This document shows positions 46,732 through 56,720 of a DNA stretch of 64,000 nt, piece by piece. Numbering within the stretch: the stretch's first letter is position 1; every line of letters starts with the position of its first letter. Under the pieces are notes generated by a model, which did no database searches, was not told where the DNA came from, and saw only the letters and a list, made by a program, of their open reading frames with translations. Source of the DNA: Gloeocapsopsis dulcis (lineage in GTDB: Bacteria; Cyanobacteriota; Cyanobacteriia; Cyanobacteriales; Chroococcidiopsidaceae); assembly GCF_032163395.1 (NCBI RefSeq), contig NZ_CP119968.1, positions 3,870,001 to 3,934,000 on the forward strand, read 5' to 3'. The translations under genes and the position numbers were made by a program.

Positions 46732-46896
46732 TTACGAGAGTGAGGCTTGCATTGTGTTGAGACTGTACTGAAGTACCCCTTCAAAAAGCAAATATCTATC
46801 GACTACTTGAAACCCGTAAGCAGCCTGGAAAGCATCTGCACCCTTAATCAGCTTTTCAATGCGTTCAACAGAGCAAGGAACAATTTCTCTATCCAT
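46732..46896 (-). pseudogene. N-terminal fragment of a GNAT acetyltransferase-like gene
   Basis: A 54-codon frame with ATG at 46896 after GTGAGGAAGTTTGAG. The translation begins MDREIVPCSVERIEKLIKG, followed by ADAFQAAYGFQVVD, which resembles the start of small GNAT N-acetyltransferases of the type found in cyanobacteria. It stops at TAA 46734-46732, well before the acetyl-CoA-binding core. No continuation is seen in the following bases in any minus-strand frame. Probably a decayed remnant. Confidence 0.45.
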
Positions 46897-47141
46897 CACT
46901 CAAACTTCCTCACTTTGCCGACTCTTAAAAATTAACCAATAGCACTGAATCATCTCACTATTAGCTTTAAAATTATGCCCTCTCAAATAACCTGACTGCA
47001 TGAAACCGAGTACTGATAGGCAAGCTTCAAATACTGCTCTCAGCAATAACTTCAGCAGTGTAATGGCACTCACCAGACGCAGATAATTTTTGCAACTCAA
47101 CTAAGCATATCGGGACGTTCTGGTGCAGCGACTTGTTGGGC

Positions 47142-47926
47142 TTACAACTTGAGCGCGCTAACTTCTAATCTCACCATGCGAACGTGTGCTAGTCCATTCT
47201 GATCAAGCGGAATTCGTTCTACATATGTTTCTACAAAGTGAGTGATGAAATTGTCTCGTTCGCTCTCAGGTACGTACTGTGTGAAAGGCATCCAAGTTGT
47301 GCGAATCCAAGCTGCTAAAACCTCTTTACCAGGATGCGTCATGTCTTTTGGAATTAATTCAAGCCGCTCAACGCTGAAACCAGCCGAGTCCAACCATAGC
47401 GCGTAGTCCTGATCCCCATAGAAAAAGTATGGATTGTGGAAGCCATCGAAATAACTCTGCCAAAATCCGCAGGAGACGAGTTCAGACAAAACTTGCAAAA
47501 CATCCGCAGCATCTCCCTTCCCGCCGCAATAAATGACTAACCGACCACCACGCCGCAACGCTCTACTCGCACCGTTAAGAAATGCTTGGTGTTGTCAACC
47601 CAGTGCAGTGTGGCATTTGAAAAACACAGATTGAATTCTTGATCGAAATCAAGGGAACGGGCATCAACACAGGCAAATGAAAGGTTTGGATACTGCTTTG
47701 ATCCATAAATATGAGTAGCATAAGCAATCATTTCAGGAGAACTGTCTACGCCGATCACTCGACCTCTAGGTAAAGTCGCTGCAAAATCAGCAGTGATTTT
47801 CCCATCTCCACAGCCAACATCCAAGATCGATTCATTTCCTTGCAAATTAAGGTTCTGTCTTAATTCCCGCGCCCATTTCAGTTGAGCATCTGAGTTTTTA
47901 GCATAGTCTTCTGGATTCCACTTCAT
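47142..47926 (-). pseudogene. SAM-dependent methyltransferase, frameshifted
   Basis: Two overlapping frames together form one class I methyltransferase of about 260 residues. The first half (47926 to about 47586) contains SILDVGCGDGKITADFAATL, VIGVDSSPEMI and NATLHWVDN. The second half begins within NGASRALRRGGRLVIYCGGKG and ends at 47142. Between them, at about 47584-47590, the frame shifts by one base: after HFL the expected NGASRAL is read in the next frame. A one-base deletion, or a sequencing error, is the simplest cause. Intact relatives resemble trans-aconitate 2-methyltransferase. The gene lies 6 bases downstream of the GFA gene on the same strand. Confidence 0.85.
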
Positions 47927-47932
47927 ACAGTT

Positions 47933-48382
47933 CTACTCAGTTTGAAATTGCTCGAACAGTTGAGTAAAGTCGCTAGGTTGCGCCTCGTAGTTTAACATCT
48001 GTTCACTCATAACGACCCATTTTTGAGCACTTCGAGTCCACAGGTTGCCAACCGGCATGAGCCAACTTGTATCATCCAATGTTCCAGGTTTAACGTTGGT
48101 AATTTTGGAGTTTCGGGCAGGGTTGTGGAATAATCTTGTCCCGCACTCTTCACAAAATAAGCAACTTACTTCACGTCCGCTATCAGAAACTCGCTGCCAT
48201 TGTTTCGGCTTTCCTTGGAGAATTACAACTGCGTCGCGGGGAACTGGCATTGACATACCAAAGGCACTGGATGATTGCTTTTGACATTCTTGGCAGTGAC
48301 AAGCATAAAGCGTTAAAGGTTCAGCCCAGATCTCGTATCGAATTTGCCCGCACTGACATCCTCCCGTGTAAGGAACGGTCAT
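47933..48382 (-). CDS. GFA/CENP-V family zinc-binding protein
   Basis: 149 residues with the zinc ligands of the glutathione-dependent formaldehyde-activating (GFA) fold: GGCQCGQIRYEI, YACHCQECQKQS and CEECGTRLFHNP. Family members include Gfa, which binds the glutathione-formaldehyde adduct, but most are uncharacterised, so the substrate is uncertain. It stands 6 bases upstream of the broken methyltransferase and may be co-transcribed. Start at ATG 48382. Confidence 0.88.
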   Translation of the reverse strand: MTVPYTGGCQCGQIRYEIWAEPLTLYACHCQECQKQSSSAFGMSMPVPRDAVVILQGKPKQWQRVSDSGREVSCLFCEECGTRLFHNPARNSKITNVKPGTLDDTSWLMPVGNLWTRSAQKWVVMSEQMLNYEAQPSDFTQLFEQFQTE

Positions 48383-48547
48383 ACTTTATTGCCCTAAACT
48401 AACTACTCGTGTTTATTATCTGCGATCGCCCCACCGATGACTTTCAAATATCGCCTGACCGGCAATGTGTTAAAACAAGTTGATACCAAATGCTAGCGAA
48501 GCACCCTAAAACCATCACTCAATAGCTTAGGAAACCTAACGACTCTT

Positions 48548-49825
48548 TCACTCGCGCTTGCGCAGCTGGCTTCGCAGTTCTTCAATGTTGACAAGTAATT
48601 CCGCTTGCGGAATCGCATTTTGTTCTTTTGACGCCATCCACTTGAGTTTAACTGTTTTGCTTGCAGCTTCTTCGTCTCCCAAAATAAGACACGCGATCGC
48701 ACCACTACGATCTGCTCTGGTAAACTGTTTCTTAAAAGCACTTCCACTCAAGTCTAAATCTACACTAAACCCTGCTTGACGCAATTTCTGTGCTAAAACA
48801 AGTGCCTGGGCTTGGGCTGCATCCCCACGGGAAACAACGTAGAAATCTACTCTTGGTACAGCAGGTTCCTGTAGCTGTTGCAGTAATAAAATTAAGCGTT
48901 CTAAACCAATTGCCCAACCAACTGCAGGTGTGTCAGGACCACCCAACTGCGCCACTAAACCATCGTAACGTCCACCACCACAAACTGTTGCTTGCGCACC
49001 CAAGTCATCCGACTGAATTTCAAACGCTGTGTGGGTATAGTAATCAAGTCCGCGTACCAATCGCGGATTGAGTTGGTAACTAATTCCTAAATCGGTGAGT
49101 AACTGTTGTACTTGGTCGAAGTGCTGACGCGAGTACGTGCCAAGATGATCTAAAATACTCGGTGCATTTTGGGCGATTTCTTGCGTGCGTTTGTCTTTAC
49201 TATCAAGAATTCGTAATGGATTGCGACTTAAACGATCTTGCGAATCAGAATCGAGTTCATCTTTGTATGGCGTTAAGTAGTCTACCAACGCTTGGCGATA
49301 TGAGTAGCGATCTTCAAGATTTCCTACTGAATTGATATCAAGGTGAAGGTTTTTTAATCCCAAAGCTTGGAGGATATTCGTGGCGATCGCGATCGCTTCC
49401 ACATCTGCTCTCGGATCAGCACTTCCCAAAACTTCTACGCCTAGTTGGTGAAATTGCCGCTGTCGTCCGGCTTGCGGACGTTCGTAGCGAAACATTGATC
49501 CGGTATACCACAACCGCTGTACGCCGCCTTGAGTGTACAAACTGTGTTCAATAAGCGATCGCACAACACCAGCGGTTCCTTCTGGGCGTAACGTAATCGA
49601 GCGATCGCCGCGATCGCGAAACGTATACATTTCTTTACCTACTACATCGGTTGCTTCCCCAATACCCCGCTCAAATAACTCAGTTTGCTCAAAAATGGGA
49701 GTACGAATTTCACGATATGCTGCTTTTGAGAGAATATCTCGCGCCGTAGTTTCTACCTGCTGCCAATATCCAACTTCCTCTGGAAGAATATCTCTTGTCC
49801 CGCGTAATGCCTGAATTTCGCCCAT
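48548..49825 (-). CDS. hisS: Histidyl-tRNA synthetase
   Basis: 425 residues of a class II synthetase. Motif 1 and the N terminus read [18 protein letters not shown], the motif 2 loop region [20 protein letters not shown] binds ATP and the acceptor end, and the His-binding segments [14 protein letters not shown] and GGGRYDGL (motif 3 follows in [11 protein letters not shown]) are intact. The C-terminal anticodon domain carries [16 protein letters not shown]. It charges tRNA-His in the cytosol. ATG 49825 is used; a TTG one codon upstream is less likely. Two dense HIP1 clusters lie within the gene. Confidence 0.98.
   Translation of the reverse strand: MGEIQALRGTRDILPEEVGYWQQVETTARDILSKAAYREIRTPIFEQTELFERGIGEATDVVGKEMYTFRDRGDRSITLRPEGTAGVVRSLIEHSLYTQGGVQRLWYTGSMFRYERPQAGRQRQFHQLGVEVLGSADPRADVEAIAIATNILQALGLKNLHLDINSVGNLEDRYSYRQALVDYLTPYKDELDSDSQDRLSRNPLRILDSKDKRTQEIAQNAPSILDHLGTYSRQHFDQVQQLLTDLGISYQLNPRLVRGLDYYTHTAFEIQSDDLGAQATVCGGGRYDGLVAQLGGPDTPAVGWAIGLERLILLLQQLQEPAVPRVDFYVVSRGDAAQAQALVLAQKLRQAGFSVDLDLSGSAFKKQFTRADRSGAIACLILGDEEAASKTVKLKWMASKEQNAIPQAELLVNIEELRSQLRKRE
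49383..49396. repeat. Overlapping HIP1 octamers
   Basis: GCGATCGC occurs twice overlapping here, and again at 49601-49608 and 49610-49617, all inside hisS. HIP1 is a highly repeated palindrome in many cyanobacterial genomes; other copies occur through the window (for example 634-641). Confidence 0.95.
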
Positions 49826-49879
49826 CAAATGTTCACATAAATTGCGTTTTGCAGTTACGTGTCGCAGCCGAAAATCTGA

Positions 49880-50167
49880 CTACTCTACTGCAGAATTCAG
49901 TTTTCTAAATGCGCCGTAACAATTCTGATAGTATGCCAAAATTTGAGCGACTCGTTCGCGGCTTACCGAGTTAGCGTATTGGTTATACTGAATCCACAAA
50001 CCGCCAATTTGACTATGGCTGTAATCAAACTGTTGATAAGCAGCAGGATATAGTCCTGTTTCGACTCCGTCCACTTGCTGCAAATGCGCGGCAATTTCTC
50101 GGTAAACTGCTAATGGCAAGCCAGGAAACTCGATTTCATCCTTGAATTGATTTTGACTTATTTGCAC
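49880..50167 (-). CDS. Conserved hypothetical protein, coupled to the lipoprotein gene
   Basis: 95 residues, no signal or membrane segment. Visible blocks are EFPGLPLAVYREIAAHLQQ and GGLWIQYNQYANSVSRERVAQI, suggesting a small alpha/beta fold. It begins 2 bases after the stop of the lipoprotein gene, so the two are very probably translated together. I do not recognise a function. hisS lies just downstream on the same strand, with 54 bases between. Confidence 0.72.
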   Translation of the reverse strand: MQISQNQFKDEIEFPGLPLAVYREIAAHLQQVDGVETGLYPAAYQQFDYSHSQIGGLWIQYNQYANSVSRERVAQILAYYQNCYGAFRKLNSAVE

Positions 50168-50169
50168 AA

Positions 50170-51153
50170 TTAAAACTCTCCTGGACCAGGTGTAAAAGGC
50201 GGAGGTGATGGTATCGGAGTAGCATTAGGAGTACCATTAGGAACTGTAGGGGGAGCAACTGGTACAGGCACAGGCACAGGCGTACCTATTGGAGGTGCAG
50301 GTGATGTCACTTCTGGAGACGGGACTGGTTCAGGTTCTTCTACTTCTACTTCTGCTTCTGGTGGTGGCGTAGGACTGGGTGTTGTTGTATCTGATGCATC
50401 TGATTCTGCGGTCTGCTCGCCGATCGCTTTAGAAACTTCAACACCATATTGCTCTAAAATGACCACAGGTTCAATACCAGGACTCATCTCAATTCGTTTG
50501 ACGAGGATTTCTCCATTAGAAAGCCGTTGTCCCACACGCACGTAGCGACTGGTTCCTTCATTGGGTACTTGAACAATTGCCTGTAACTGCTCGCCAATTT
50601 GAACAACACCAGAAACTGCAACTTTTCTTGCTAACTCAGGCTCTGGGATTGATGGTAAAGGTGGTGGAAAAGAACCTTCATCCGGTGGTGGAAAAGGAAT
50701 ACTATCATCTTGAGCAATAGGAGGACTACCAATATTGCCATTACTATTTGCCCCGCCTCCAGGTTGTGAGCCAGCATTAGGTTCTGCATTTTGCTCTGAG
50801 CCTGCACTACCACCATTACTTGCCGGAGAAGGTGCTGGAGCATTACTAGGGCTGGATGGTTGTGATGCGACTTGCGAACTTCTAGGTGCTGTTTGCAAGA
50901 ACAGTCCAGCAAAAGGATCTTGCCTACCAGTTTGCACTTGTTTGGCGCGTTGATTGGCGTTAGTTGGTTGAATAAGAACAGGAGAGGGAACGGCACTAGG
51001 GGGTGATTGTGGCGCGATAGGCTTAGTAAATGGCTCCCTTGCAGGTGCTTCTTGTGGTAGCGATGCTGTATTAATATCTTCGCCACTATTGCCACAACTG
51101 GCGATTGGCAACACGATCATGCCGACAAATGCGATCGCGGAAAGCTGGCGCAT
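50170..51153 (-). CDS. Proline-rich lipoprotein of unknown function
   Basis: About 327 residues from ATG 51153, which follows GGAGCAAGGGCA. The signal MRQLSAIAFVGMIVLPIASC ends in a lipobox (IASC), so the mature protein should be lipid-anchored. A long Pro/Ser/Asn/Gly-rich stretch follows. The middle, about 75 residues, is a folded domain (VAVSGVVQIGEQLQAIVQVP, YVRVGQRLSNGEILVKRIEM). The end is rich in Pro/Thr/Glu. The middle domain looks like pilus-assembly PilP-type proteins, but that is tentative. The frame extends to 51213, which would bury the signal peptide. It sits next to sigF, a pilus regulator in other cyanobacteria, which is at least suggestive. Confidence 0.7.
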   Translation of the reverse strand: MRQLSAIAFVGMIVLPIASCGNSGEDINTASLPQEAPAREPFTKPIAPQSPPSAVPSPVLIQPTNANQRAKQVQTGRQDPFAGLFLQTAPRSSQVASQPSSPSNAPAPSPASNGGSAGSEQNAEPNAGSQPGGGANSNGNIGSPPIAQDDSIPFPPPDEGSFPPPLPSIPEPELARKVAVSGVVQIGEQLQAIVQVPNEGTSRYVRVGQRLSNGEILVKRIEMSPGIEPVVILEQYGVEVSKAIGEQTAESDASDTTTPSPTPPPEAEVEVEEPEPVPSPEVTSPAPPIGTPVPVPVPVAPPTVPNGTPNATPIPSPPPFTPGPGEF

Positions 51154-51290
51154 TGCCCTTGCTCCAAAACTTTTATTATCAGAAATTCCTGCCAACCCGC
51201 TACTTTCCAACATCTCAATTCCAGAATTCTGGTACTTTTATAACCTAGATTAATTAAGAGACATCTGTCTTCAAGTCGTCTAAAGATAAT

Positions 51291-52076
51291 TTAATCTTCT
51301 GTCCCAACCATTAACTGCTTCAAACAATCTAGTCCTTTTTTCACGCGACGTGAAACTGTGACAACACTAATGCCTAGGTGTTCTGCCACTTCTTTCTGTG
51401 TCAAGTCATATAAAAACACAAATTTCAAGATTTCGTGAGTGCGTTTCTCTAACTGATACAAAGATTGTTGTAAGCGAATGCGGTCTTCTTGTGCTAGTTG
51501 AAAGCTACGGTAATCTTGATCGGGAACTATTTCTCCTAAACAGGTTGTCCCTTCTTCAGATTCCTGAATAGGCATATCTAAGCTTAAGGGAGCGCGATTT
51601 ACCCACGCCAGTTTGACTTCTTGCCATTCCTCAACCGAAACATTTAGTGCTGCCGCAATTTCGATATCTAATGGTTGGCGGTTATATTTCTGGCGTAGCG
51701 ATTGGGATACTCCTACTGCTTGCTGCTGTAAAGTTAACCAACGGCGTGGAATTCGCACCATGACACCTTTATCTCGCAGATAATGCTGAATTTCTCCCCG
51801 AATATAAGGAACCGCAAAAGAACTAAAGGCATGACCTTTAGATAATTCAAAGCGTTCCACTGCCCGAATTAACCCCATGCAGCCTACTTGTAATAAGTCT
51901 TCATAACTTTCTGTACATTGGTTACTCCAGTAGTGTGCCTCTTTTCTCGCTAACCCCAGATGAAGGGTGACGAGCTGGTTGCGGATAGTTTGAGAACGAC
52001 CTTGCTCGTAATCTCGCAGTAGAGTTGCACTTGTTTGCTTCAATTCCTTAGGATTTACGGTATTACTTAGCACCAT
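51291..52076 (-). CDS. sigF: Group 3 RNA polymerase sigma factor, SigF-type
   Basis: 261 residues of the SigB/SigF branch of sigma-70. Region 2 includes YEDLLQVGCMGLIRAVERFE and FSSFAVPYIRGEIQHYLRDK, region 3 follows (RIPRRWLTLQQQA), and region 4 ends with the helix-turn-helix LTQKEVAEHLGISVVTVSRR. In Synechocystis SigF controls pilin expression and motility. There is no obvious anti-sigma gene next to it. Start at ATG 52076. The proline-rich lipoprotein gene follows 137 bases downstream on the same strand. Confidence 0.83.
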   Translation of the reverse strand: MVLSNTVNPKELKQTSATLLRDYEQGRSQTIRNQLVTLHLGLARKEAHYWSNQCTESYEDLLQVGCMGLIRAVERFELSKGHAFSSFAVPYIRGEIQHYLRDKGVMVRIPRRWLTLQQQAVGVSQSLRQKYNRQPLDIEIAAALNVSVEEWQEVKLAWVNRAPLSLDMPIQESEEGTTCLGEIVPDQDYRSFQLAQEDRIRLQQSLYQLEKRTHEILKFVFLYDLTQKEVAEHLGISVVTVSRRVKKGLDCLKQLMVGTED

Positions 52077-52681
52077 GATTATAGTAATAATTGAATGACA
52101 ACAGAGGCGTTACTACTATGTCGCGCAACTGTTTCTTCTTGAAGGCTGGAGTAATGAATAGCATTAGAGCGACACATTGCAGCAACAAAGAAACAAAACA
52201 AGCTAAGAATCATTCAACGCTCAATTTAGCTAAGAAGCGCAACTATATAGTTTTGCTGTTTGCAACTGAGATTACTCGCTGCTAACTAATTAGAGTAGTA
52301 ATTTTTCTTGTTTTGATGCCACCGAAATAACACTGAATTTTCTCTATTCTGATTTAGGTTCTCCTCAAAAACCCGTAAATAACTAATAAGAGTGATTGAC
52401 AACCTTTCGGCATTAAAAATACTTAATATTATTGAGCTTAATATTTATTACGTTATTAATGGGACTTCTCAACAGCAACAGTCAATAAAAAAGAGAGACT
52501 AATTGCCCTCTTAAGAAAATTTATAATAACACTGTTACACAATTTGTTACCGGAAAATAAAATCGCCGACCGATTAGGGATCAAAGACGTTAAGAGCTAT
52601 CTAACAGGAAGGAGATAGAAAGAAACAGATGTGTTTAGACTTACTGTTCCTTCACTATCTCCTGTTGCACTAAAATCTGTA
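52077..52681. other. Intergenic region between psbO and sigF, with an inverted repeat
   Basis: About 605 AT-rich bases. It should hold the sigF promoter and the psbO 3' end. AGGAGATAG (52610-52618) can pair with CTATCTCCT (52655-52663) across a 36-base loop. CTATCT and AGATAG at 52598-52618 could form a competing hairpin. Neither has a U-tract. An ORF at 52091-52285 (plus) has no similarity or ribosome site and is left out. Confidence 0.4.
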
Positions 52682-53518
52682 CTAAGCTCTTGTGGGTTCG
52701 ATTCGAGCATAGAACAGACCCCGAATCTTGACATCCAGCGCTTCACGCGCACCCAGATCGGTATCAGATGGTTGTTCGCTTTCAAAAGTACCAGCAATTT
52801 CACCCGTGCTGCTATCTACCTTAGCAACCTGTAGAGAAATTTCTCCTTTCAAGTTGGGAGTTTGCTTGCGGTTTGCTTTAACGAGTTCTTCACGATCTGC
52901 TTGAGCAGGAAGTGCAACTGCATTATCATAACCGGTTACACCACCACGACCTTTAGGATCGAGGAAGGCTGCCGAGCGGTAAGAAGGTACTTTAAAATCA
53001 CCTTCAAAATCAGTAGAGGTGGTGATGCTAGTTAGCCCTGGTTGGGTTTGAGCCACTAGATCTTTAATTGTGAACAAGAAAGGAACTCGCTCACCACCAG
53101 GAAGCTGTACTGTGATCGCTTGGAAGTCAAGCCCGTCTTCTTCCACAAAGGTTAGGCTGCCATCATTATTTATATTGAGCTTGCCCTGTACCTGGTCGAT
53201 TGTAGAAGTGTAACGTGTTAATAATTTACCAGCAATGTATTCTGGCTTTTGACGTTTGTTCGTGGGTTCTTCTTTAACAAAGAAGGTGGTTGGTTCCAAG
53301 CATAACTCGACTATTCTATATGACTGATTAGAATCAATTGCAATGGAACCACGCGTTGTTTCTGAAAGCTGTGGACATTTATTAGCTAGACCAGTACCTC
53401 TGATCTGGTCGTAGGTGAGTACATCTCTACTACTAGCAGACGCAGGACCCTCACTACAAGCGGTTAGTACACCCAAGCACAATGCTAAAAATGTAATAAT
53501 TAGAGCGCGATACCTCAT
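52682..53518 (-). CDS. psbO: Photosystem II manganese-stabilising protein PsbO
   Basis: 278 residues. A lipoprotein-like signal (LALCLGVLTACSE, Cys at about residue 21) is followed by the mature protein with LTYDQIRGTGLANKCPQL, YRIVELCLEPTTFFVKEE and GYDNAVALPA, all typical of PsbO. It binds at the lumenal face of photosystem II and stabilises the Mn4CaO5 cluster. The two conserved cysteines (NKCPQL, ELCLEP) form its disulfide. ATG 53518 follows GAGGTTGACC; the upstream extension to 53617 is not coding. Confidence 0.98.
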   Translation of the reverse strand: MRYRALIITFLALCLGVLTACSEGPASASSRDVLTYDQIRGTGLANKCPQLSETTRGSIAIDSNQSYRIVELCLEPTTFFVKEEPTNKRQKPEYIAGKLLTRYTSTIDQVQGKLNINNDGSLTFVEEDGLDFQAITVQLPGGERVPFLFTIKDLVAQTQPGLTSITTSTDFEGDFKVPSYRSAAFLDPKGRGGVTGYDNAVALPAQADREELVKANRKQTPNLKGEISLQVAKVDSSTGEIAGTFESEQPSDTDLGAREALDVKIRGLFYARIEPTRA

Positions 53519-54216
53519 GGTCAACCTCAATCTTTTAACTTTGTATTTAACCTGCAAACTGCAAACATAATCTGCCAATGGAATTGAATATAGGCGTATA
53601 TCAGCTTGTTTTACCAAAAGCTATAGCACAACGGCATGACAGTCATTACAACAATAGACCGCGCTTCAATGCTCATCCTCGGTTGGAAAATATAGGGGGT
53701 AAATAGCATTTTACTTGTACCTATAGAACTATCTTTGGAGATTCATTGAACCGCTGGGATTTAGCTCAGGTCTGATGGTTTGCAGAATGGATCAGCCCAG
53801 ATCCCAATACAAAATTTTACACGGGGATGTCGCTAATACATTGAAGATTATACAAACTAAGACAATTCTGTTATTAATTTGACATAGTACTGTTGATCTC
53901 AAAAAAATTTAACCACATACAAGCTAAGCAGCTTACTATAACTTTATTTATTGTTAATAATAGTTGACTAACTGTACAAAATGTGTAGTATATTTGCAAA
54001 TAAGGAAAAGGTAATTACTACCTCCTAAATCAGAAAATTCCTAATCAAAGTTGGATTAGCATCGTTAATATAACTAATATTTTCTTTTTCAGAGAATAGA
54101 TTGTACTGTAGTTTTCTAAATTATTCTATGTTTTGCTTGAGATGCACTATGAGGCTCGCTTAGTCAGCGGCGCAAGAAACTACATACCAGCAACCTATTA
54201 AAAAGGAACACTTAGT
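53519..54216. other. Long divergent intergenic region upstream of psbO
   Basis: About 700 bases between psbO (minus) and the gene at 54217 (plus). It is AT-rich, and the psbO promoter and 5' leader must lie in it. I see no ORF with support, no tRNA and no clear riboswitch. Confidence 0.45.
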
Positions 54217-54588
54217 TTGAGTCAGGACAATCAGCAGGCTGAACTGCAAACAATTGTGAATGCCATACGTACCTTGGCAGAGAATTGTCAAGGTAATAAT
54301 ATTGCGCTTTTGGCTCTGCTACGGCAACTAGAGGGACTACACCAAGAAATTCGTGATGGACTTTTTCAAGCATCCTTGCCAGACAATCGTCAAGCACTAT
54401 ACACGTTGCTGAGAGATATTGAATCTCAAGGAGGCTGGCCTTATATTGAGCGAATGCGATTACAAGCTTTGTTGGTGAATGTAGAAGCAGCACACAGGGA
54501 CAATCATAATGCTGATAAGAAAAAGATATCAGAGGGTGCCACAACTCCAGAATCCCATAATGGCGAAGCCACAGTAATGAAAGACTAG
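54217..54588 (+). CDS. Conserved hypothetical small protein
   Basis: 123 residues starting at TTG 54217, after AAAAAGGAACACT. The body is predicted helical (LQTIVNAIRTLAENCQGNNI, LLALLRQLEGLHQEIRDGLF, NRQALYTLLRDIESQGGWPY), and the last 25 residues are polar and probably disordered. No domain recognised. The helical pattern and its length fit small cytosolic cyanobacterial proteins. A minus-strand ORF over the same bases (54212-54544) looks like a shadow. Confidence 0.6.
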   Translation: MSQDNQQAELQTIVNAIRTLAENCQGNNIALLALLRQLEGLHQEIRDGLFQASLPDNRQALYTLLRDIESQGGWPYIERMRLQALLVNVEAAHRDNHNADKKKISEGATTPESHNGEATVMKD

Positions 54589-54600
54589 TAGCTAAAGGCT

Positions 54601-54710
54601 AGTTTTAAGTTTTGAATTTTGAGTTTTGAATTAAAAGAATTTTCTTAACTCAACACTCAAAACTCATAACTCATAACTCTCTTAAGCTCAACACTCAAAA
54701 CTCATAACTC
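54601..54710. repeat. Dispersed short repeat of ACTCAAAACTCATAAC type
   Basis: The stretch holds several copies of CAACACTCAAAACTCATAACT and, upstream, the complementary GTTTTGAATTTTGAGTTTTG, so it can fold into a long hairpin. A related block lies at 58254-58372 and a short piece at 63368-63380. It is a noncoding repeat placed between genes. Confidence 0.75.
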
Positions 54711-54783
54711 CCCCAACTCCCCGAACCCTGATCCCTAACATTTGCGCGATACTGGTACAAGAAGCTTTAATCACAGAATAGAA

Positions 54784-56259
54784 ATGGAAATTCGAGCAAT
54801 TGATACCCCACTTCTAGATTGGACTGGGGATGGTCTTGCTATTGGTTTATTTGAAGAGACTGAATTGAGCGGTAGTGTTGTCCAGCTTGATGAAAAGTTT
54901 GCTGGTGCCATCAAAGAAATTATCGATGAGACAGATTTCAAAGGCAAAGAAGGCAGTAGTGCTATTATGCGCATTGGTGGTGGTAGTTCAGTACGTAAAG
55001 TATTTCTAATCGGGCTAGGCAATCAAGAAGCGTTGAAATTAGACATTTTGCGACGTGCAGCTGCTACCATTGCTCGATTAGCGAAGAAGGAGAAATGTAA
55101 AATCATGGGGGTAAGTCTACCGACGGTAGATAATAACCCTACTGCAACGACACAAGCGATCGCCGAAGGCATTCAACTAGCTTCGTACCAAGATAATCGC
55201 TTTAAGTCTGAACCTGAAGATAAAGGTTCTCCAGTCGAACGAGTCGATTTAATCGGATTTGCAGGGCAAGAAGAAGCGATCGCCCGTGCCAACTCGATTT
55301 GTACTGGAGTCAACTTAGCAAGAGAATTAGTTGCAGCGCCACCCAACGCAGTTACACCAATTACCTTAGCGGAAACTGCACAGAAAATCGCTGACGATCA
55401 TGGTTTACAACTAGAAATTCTCGAACGTGAGGATTGTGAAAAACTTGGTATGGGAGCTTTTTTAGGTGTTGCCCAAGCTTCTGATTTACCACCTAAGTTC
55501 ATTCACCTGACTTACAAACCTGAAGGAACTCCCAAGCGTAAGCTGGCAATTATTGGTAAAGGTTTAACGTTTGATTCTGGCGGCTTAAACATCAAAGCTG
55601 GCGCGGGTAGCAGCATTGAGATGATGAAAATGGATATGGGCGGTGCTGGTGCTACCTTAGGTGCTGCCAAAGCGATCGCCCAACTCAAACCAGATGTCGA
55701 AGTTCACTTCATCAGTGCGGCTACCGAGAATATGATTAGCGGTCGGGCAATGCATCCTGGAGACATTCTCAAGGCTTCTAATGGTAAAACAATCGAAGTC
55801 AACAATACTGATGCCGAAGGACGATTAACCTTAGCAGATGCACTAGTCTTTGCGGAGAAGTTGGGTGTCGATGCGATTATTGACTTGGCAACTCTTACAG
55901 GCGCTTGTATTATCGCCCTAGGCGACGAAATTGCTGGCTTGTTCTCTCCTGATGATGAACTAGCACATCAGCTTGGACAAGCCGCTGAAGCGGCTGGCGA
56001 AAAACTTTGGCGGATGCCTTTTGAAGAAAAATACTTTGAAGGGCTGAAATCTGGGATTGCTGATTTTAAGAATACAGGACCGCGTGGTGGTGGCTCTATT
56101 ACAGCAGCATTATTTTTGAAGCAGTTTGTGAAAGAGACTCCCTGGGCGCATTTAGATATTGCTGGTCCTGTATGGACAGACAAAGAAAATGGCTGTAGTA
56201 ATCCTGGTGCGACAGGCTACGGCGTTCGTACTTTAGTTCTCTGGGTACTTGGCTATTAA
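54784..56259 (+). CDS. pepA: Leucyl aminopeptidase
   Basis: 491 residues of the M17 family. The C-terminal half has the metal and catalytic blocks: [35 protein letters not shown], and the signature [15 protein letters not shown]. The N-terminal domain begins [20 protein letters not shown]. It removes N-terminal residues in the cytosol, using two metal ions. I chose ATG 54784; an upstream TTG at 54742 is less likely. It lies alone between two repeat blocks. Confidence 0.97.
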   Translation: MEIRAIDTPLLDWTGDGLAIGLFEETELSGSVVQLDEKFAGAIKEIIDETDFKGKEGSSAIMRIGGGSSVRKVFLIGLGNQEALKLDILRRAAATIARLAKKEKCKIMGVSLPTVDNNPTATTQAIAEGIQLASYQDNRFKSEPEDKGSPVERVDLIGFAGQEEAIARANSICTGVNLARELVAAPPNAVTPITLAETAQKIADDHGLQLEILEREDCEKLGMGAFLGVAQASDLPPKFIHLTYKPEGTPKRKLAIIGKGLTFDSGGLNIKAGAGSSIEMMKMDMGGAGATLGAAKAIAQLKPDVEVHFISAATENMISGRAMHPGDILKASNGKTIEVNNTDAEGRLTLADALVFAEKLGVDAIIDLATLTGACIIALGDEIAGLFSPDDELAHQLGQAAEAAGEKLWRMPFEEKYFEGLKSGIADFKNTGPRGGGSITAALFLKQFVKETPWAHLDIAGPVWTDKENGCSNPGATGYGVRTLVLWVLGY

Positions 56260-56293
56260 ATATATATGGGCAGTGGGATAAACTACCTCTGCC

Positions 56294-56476
56294 CTATTCT
56301 TGGTGTTTTTCCTGTTCTTCAGCCATTGCTTGCTTGATTTCTGGCTTATCGAGGAGATCTTTTGCCATATCCATGAACTTTAGGCTATCGGGATGAATAG
56401 TCCTTCTTTGCAATGTGGGTATAGCTTCAGAATCAAATTGATCTTCTGGAGGTGTAGATGGGCGATCTGAATACAT
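56294..56476 (-). CDS. Hypothetical small acidic protein
   Basis: 60 residues, charged and hydrophilic (PPEDQFDSEAIPTLQRRTI, MDMAKDLLDKPEIKQAMAEE). The C-terminal third is probably helical. No domain recognised. It is convergent with pepA, and its ATG at 56476 follows AGGGAACAT. It is plausible as a real gene but not proven. Confidence 0.5.
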   Translation of the reverse strand: MYSDRPSTPPEDQFDSEAIPTLQRRTIHPDSLKFMDMAKDLLDKPEIKQAMAEEQEKHQE

Positions 56477-56720
56477 ATGTTCCCTGTTGAACTCGTCTTT
56501 GACAGAACTTGTATCGGATTTTATCTTCAGTACTTATATTAACAGTGTGAAGCTATTAGTCCAAGATAGCCTTCGTACTAGAAAACAAACATACAACACT
56601 GAAAAGATATTTAGCGATCGCAGTTCTTAAAATTCAAATGTAATTGTATCGGATGATGAATTAATACACCCTCCTGCTATCTTGTACGGCTGCAAACGAT
56701 AAAGGAGGGAATAGTAGTAG

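Noticed and set aside
46900-47100. 66-residue minus-strand ORF next to the GNAT fragment
   Set aside because: No recognisable family and it overlaps the leader of the better-supported GNAT-like frame.
50631-51095. 154-residue minus-strand ORF inside the proline-rich lipoprotein gene
   Set aside because: An out-of-frame shadow caused by the low-complexity Pro/Ser/Asn codons of the lipoprotein.
52091-52285. 64-residue plus-strand ORF between sigF and psbO
   Set aside because: No domain, atypical residue mix and no convincing ribosome site; it overlaps the sigF promoter area.
54212-54544. 110-residue minus-strand ORF opposite the gene at 54217
   Set aside because: It is almost exactly antisense to a frame with a ribosome site and regular helical pattern; treated as a shadow.
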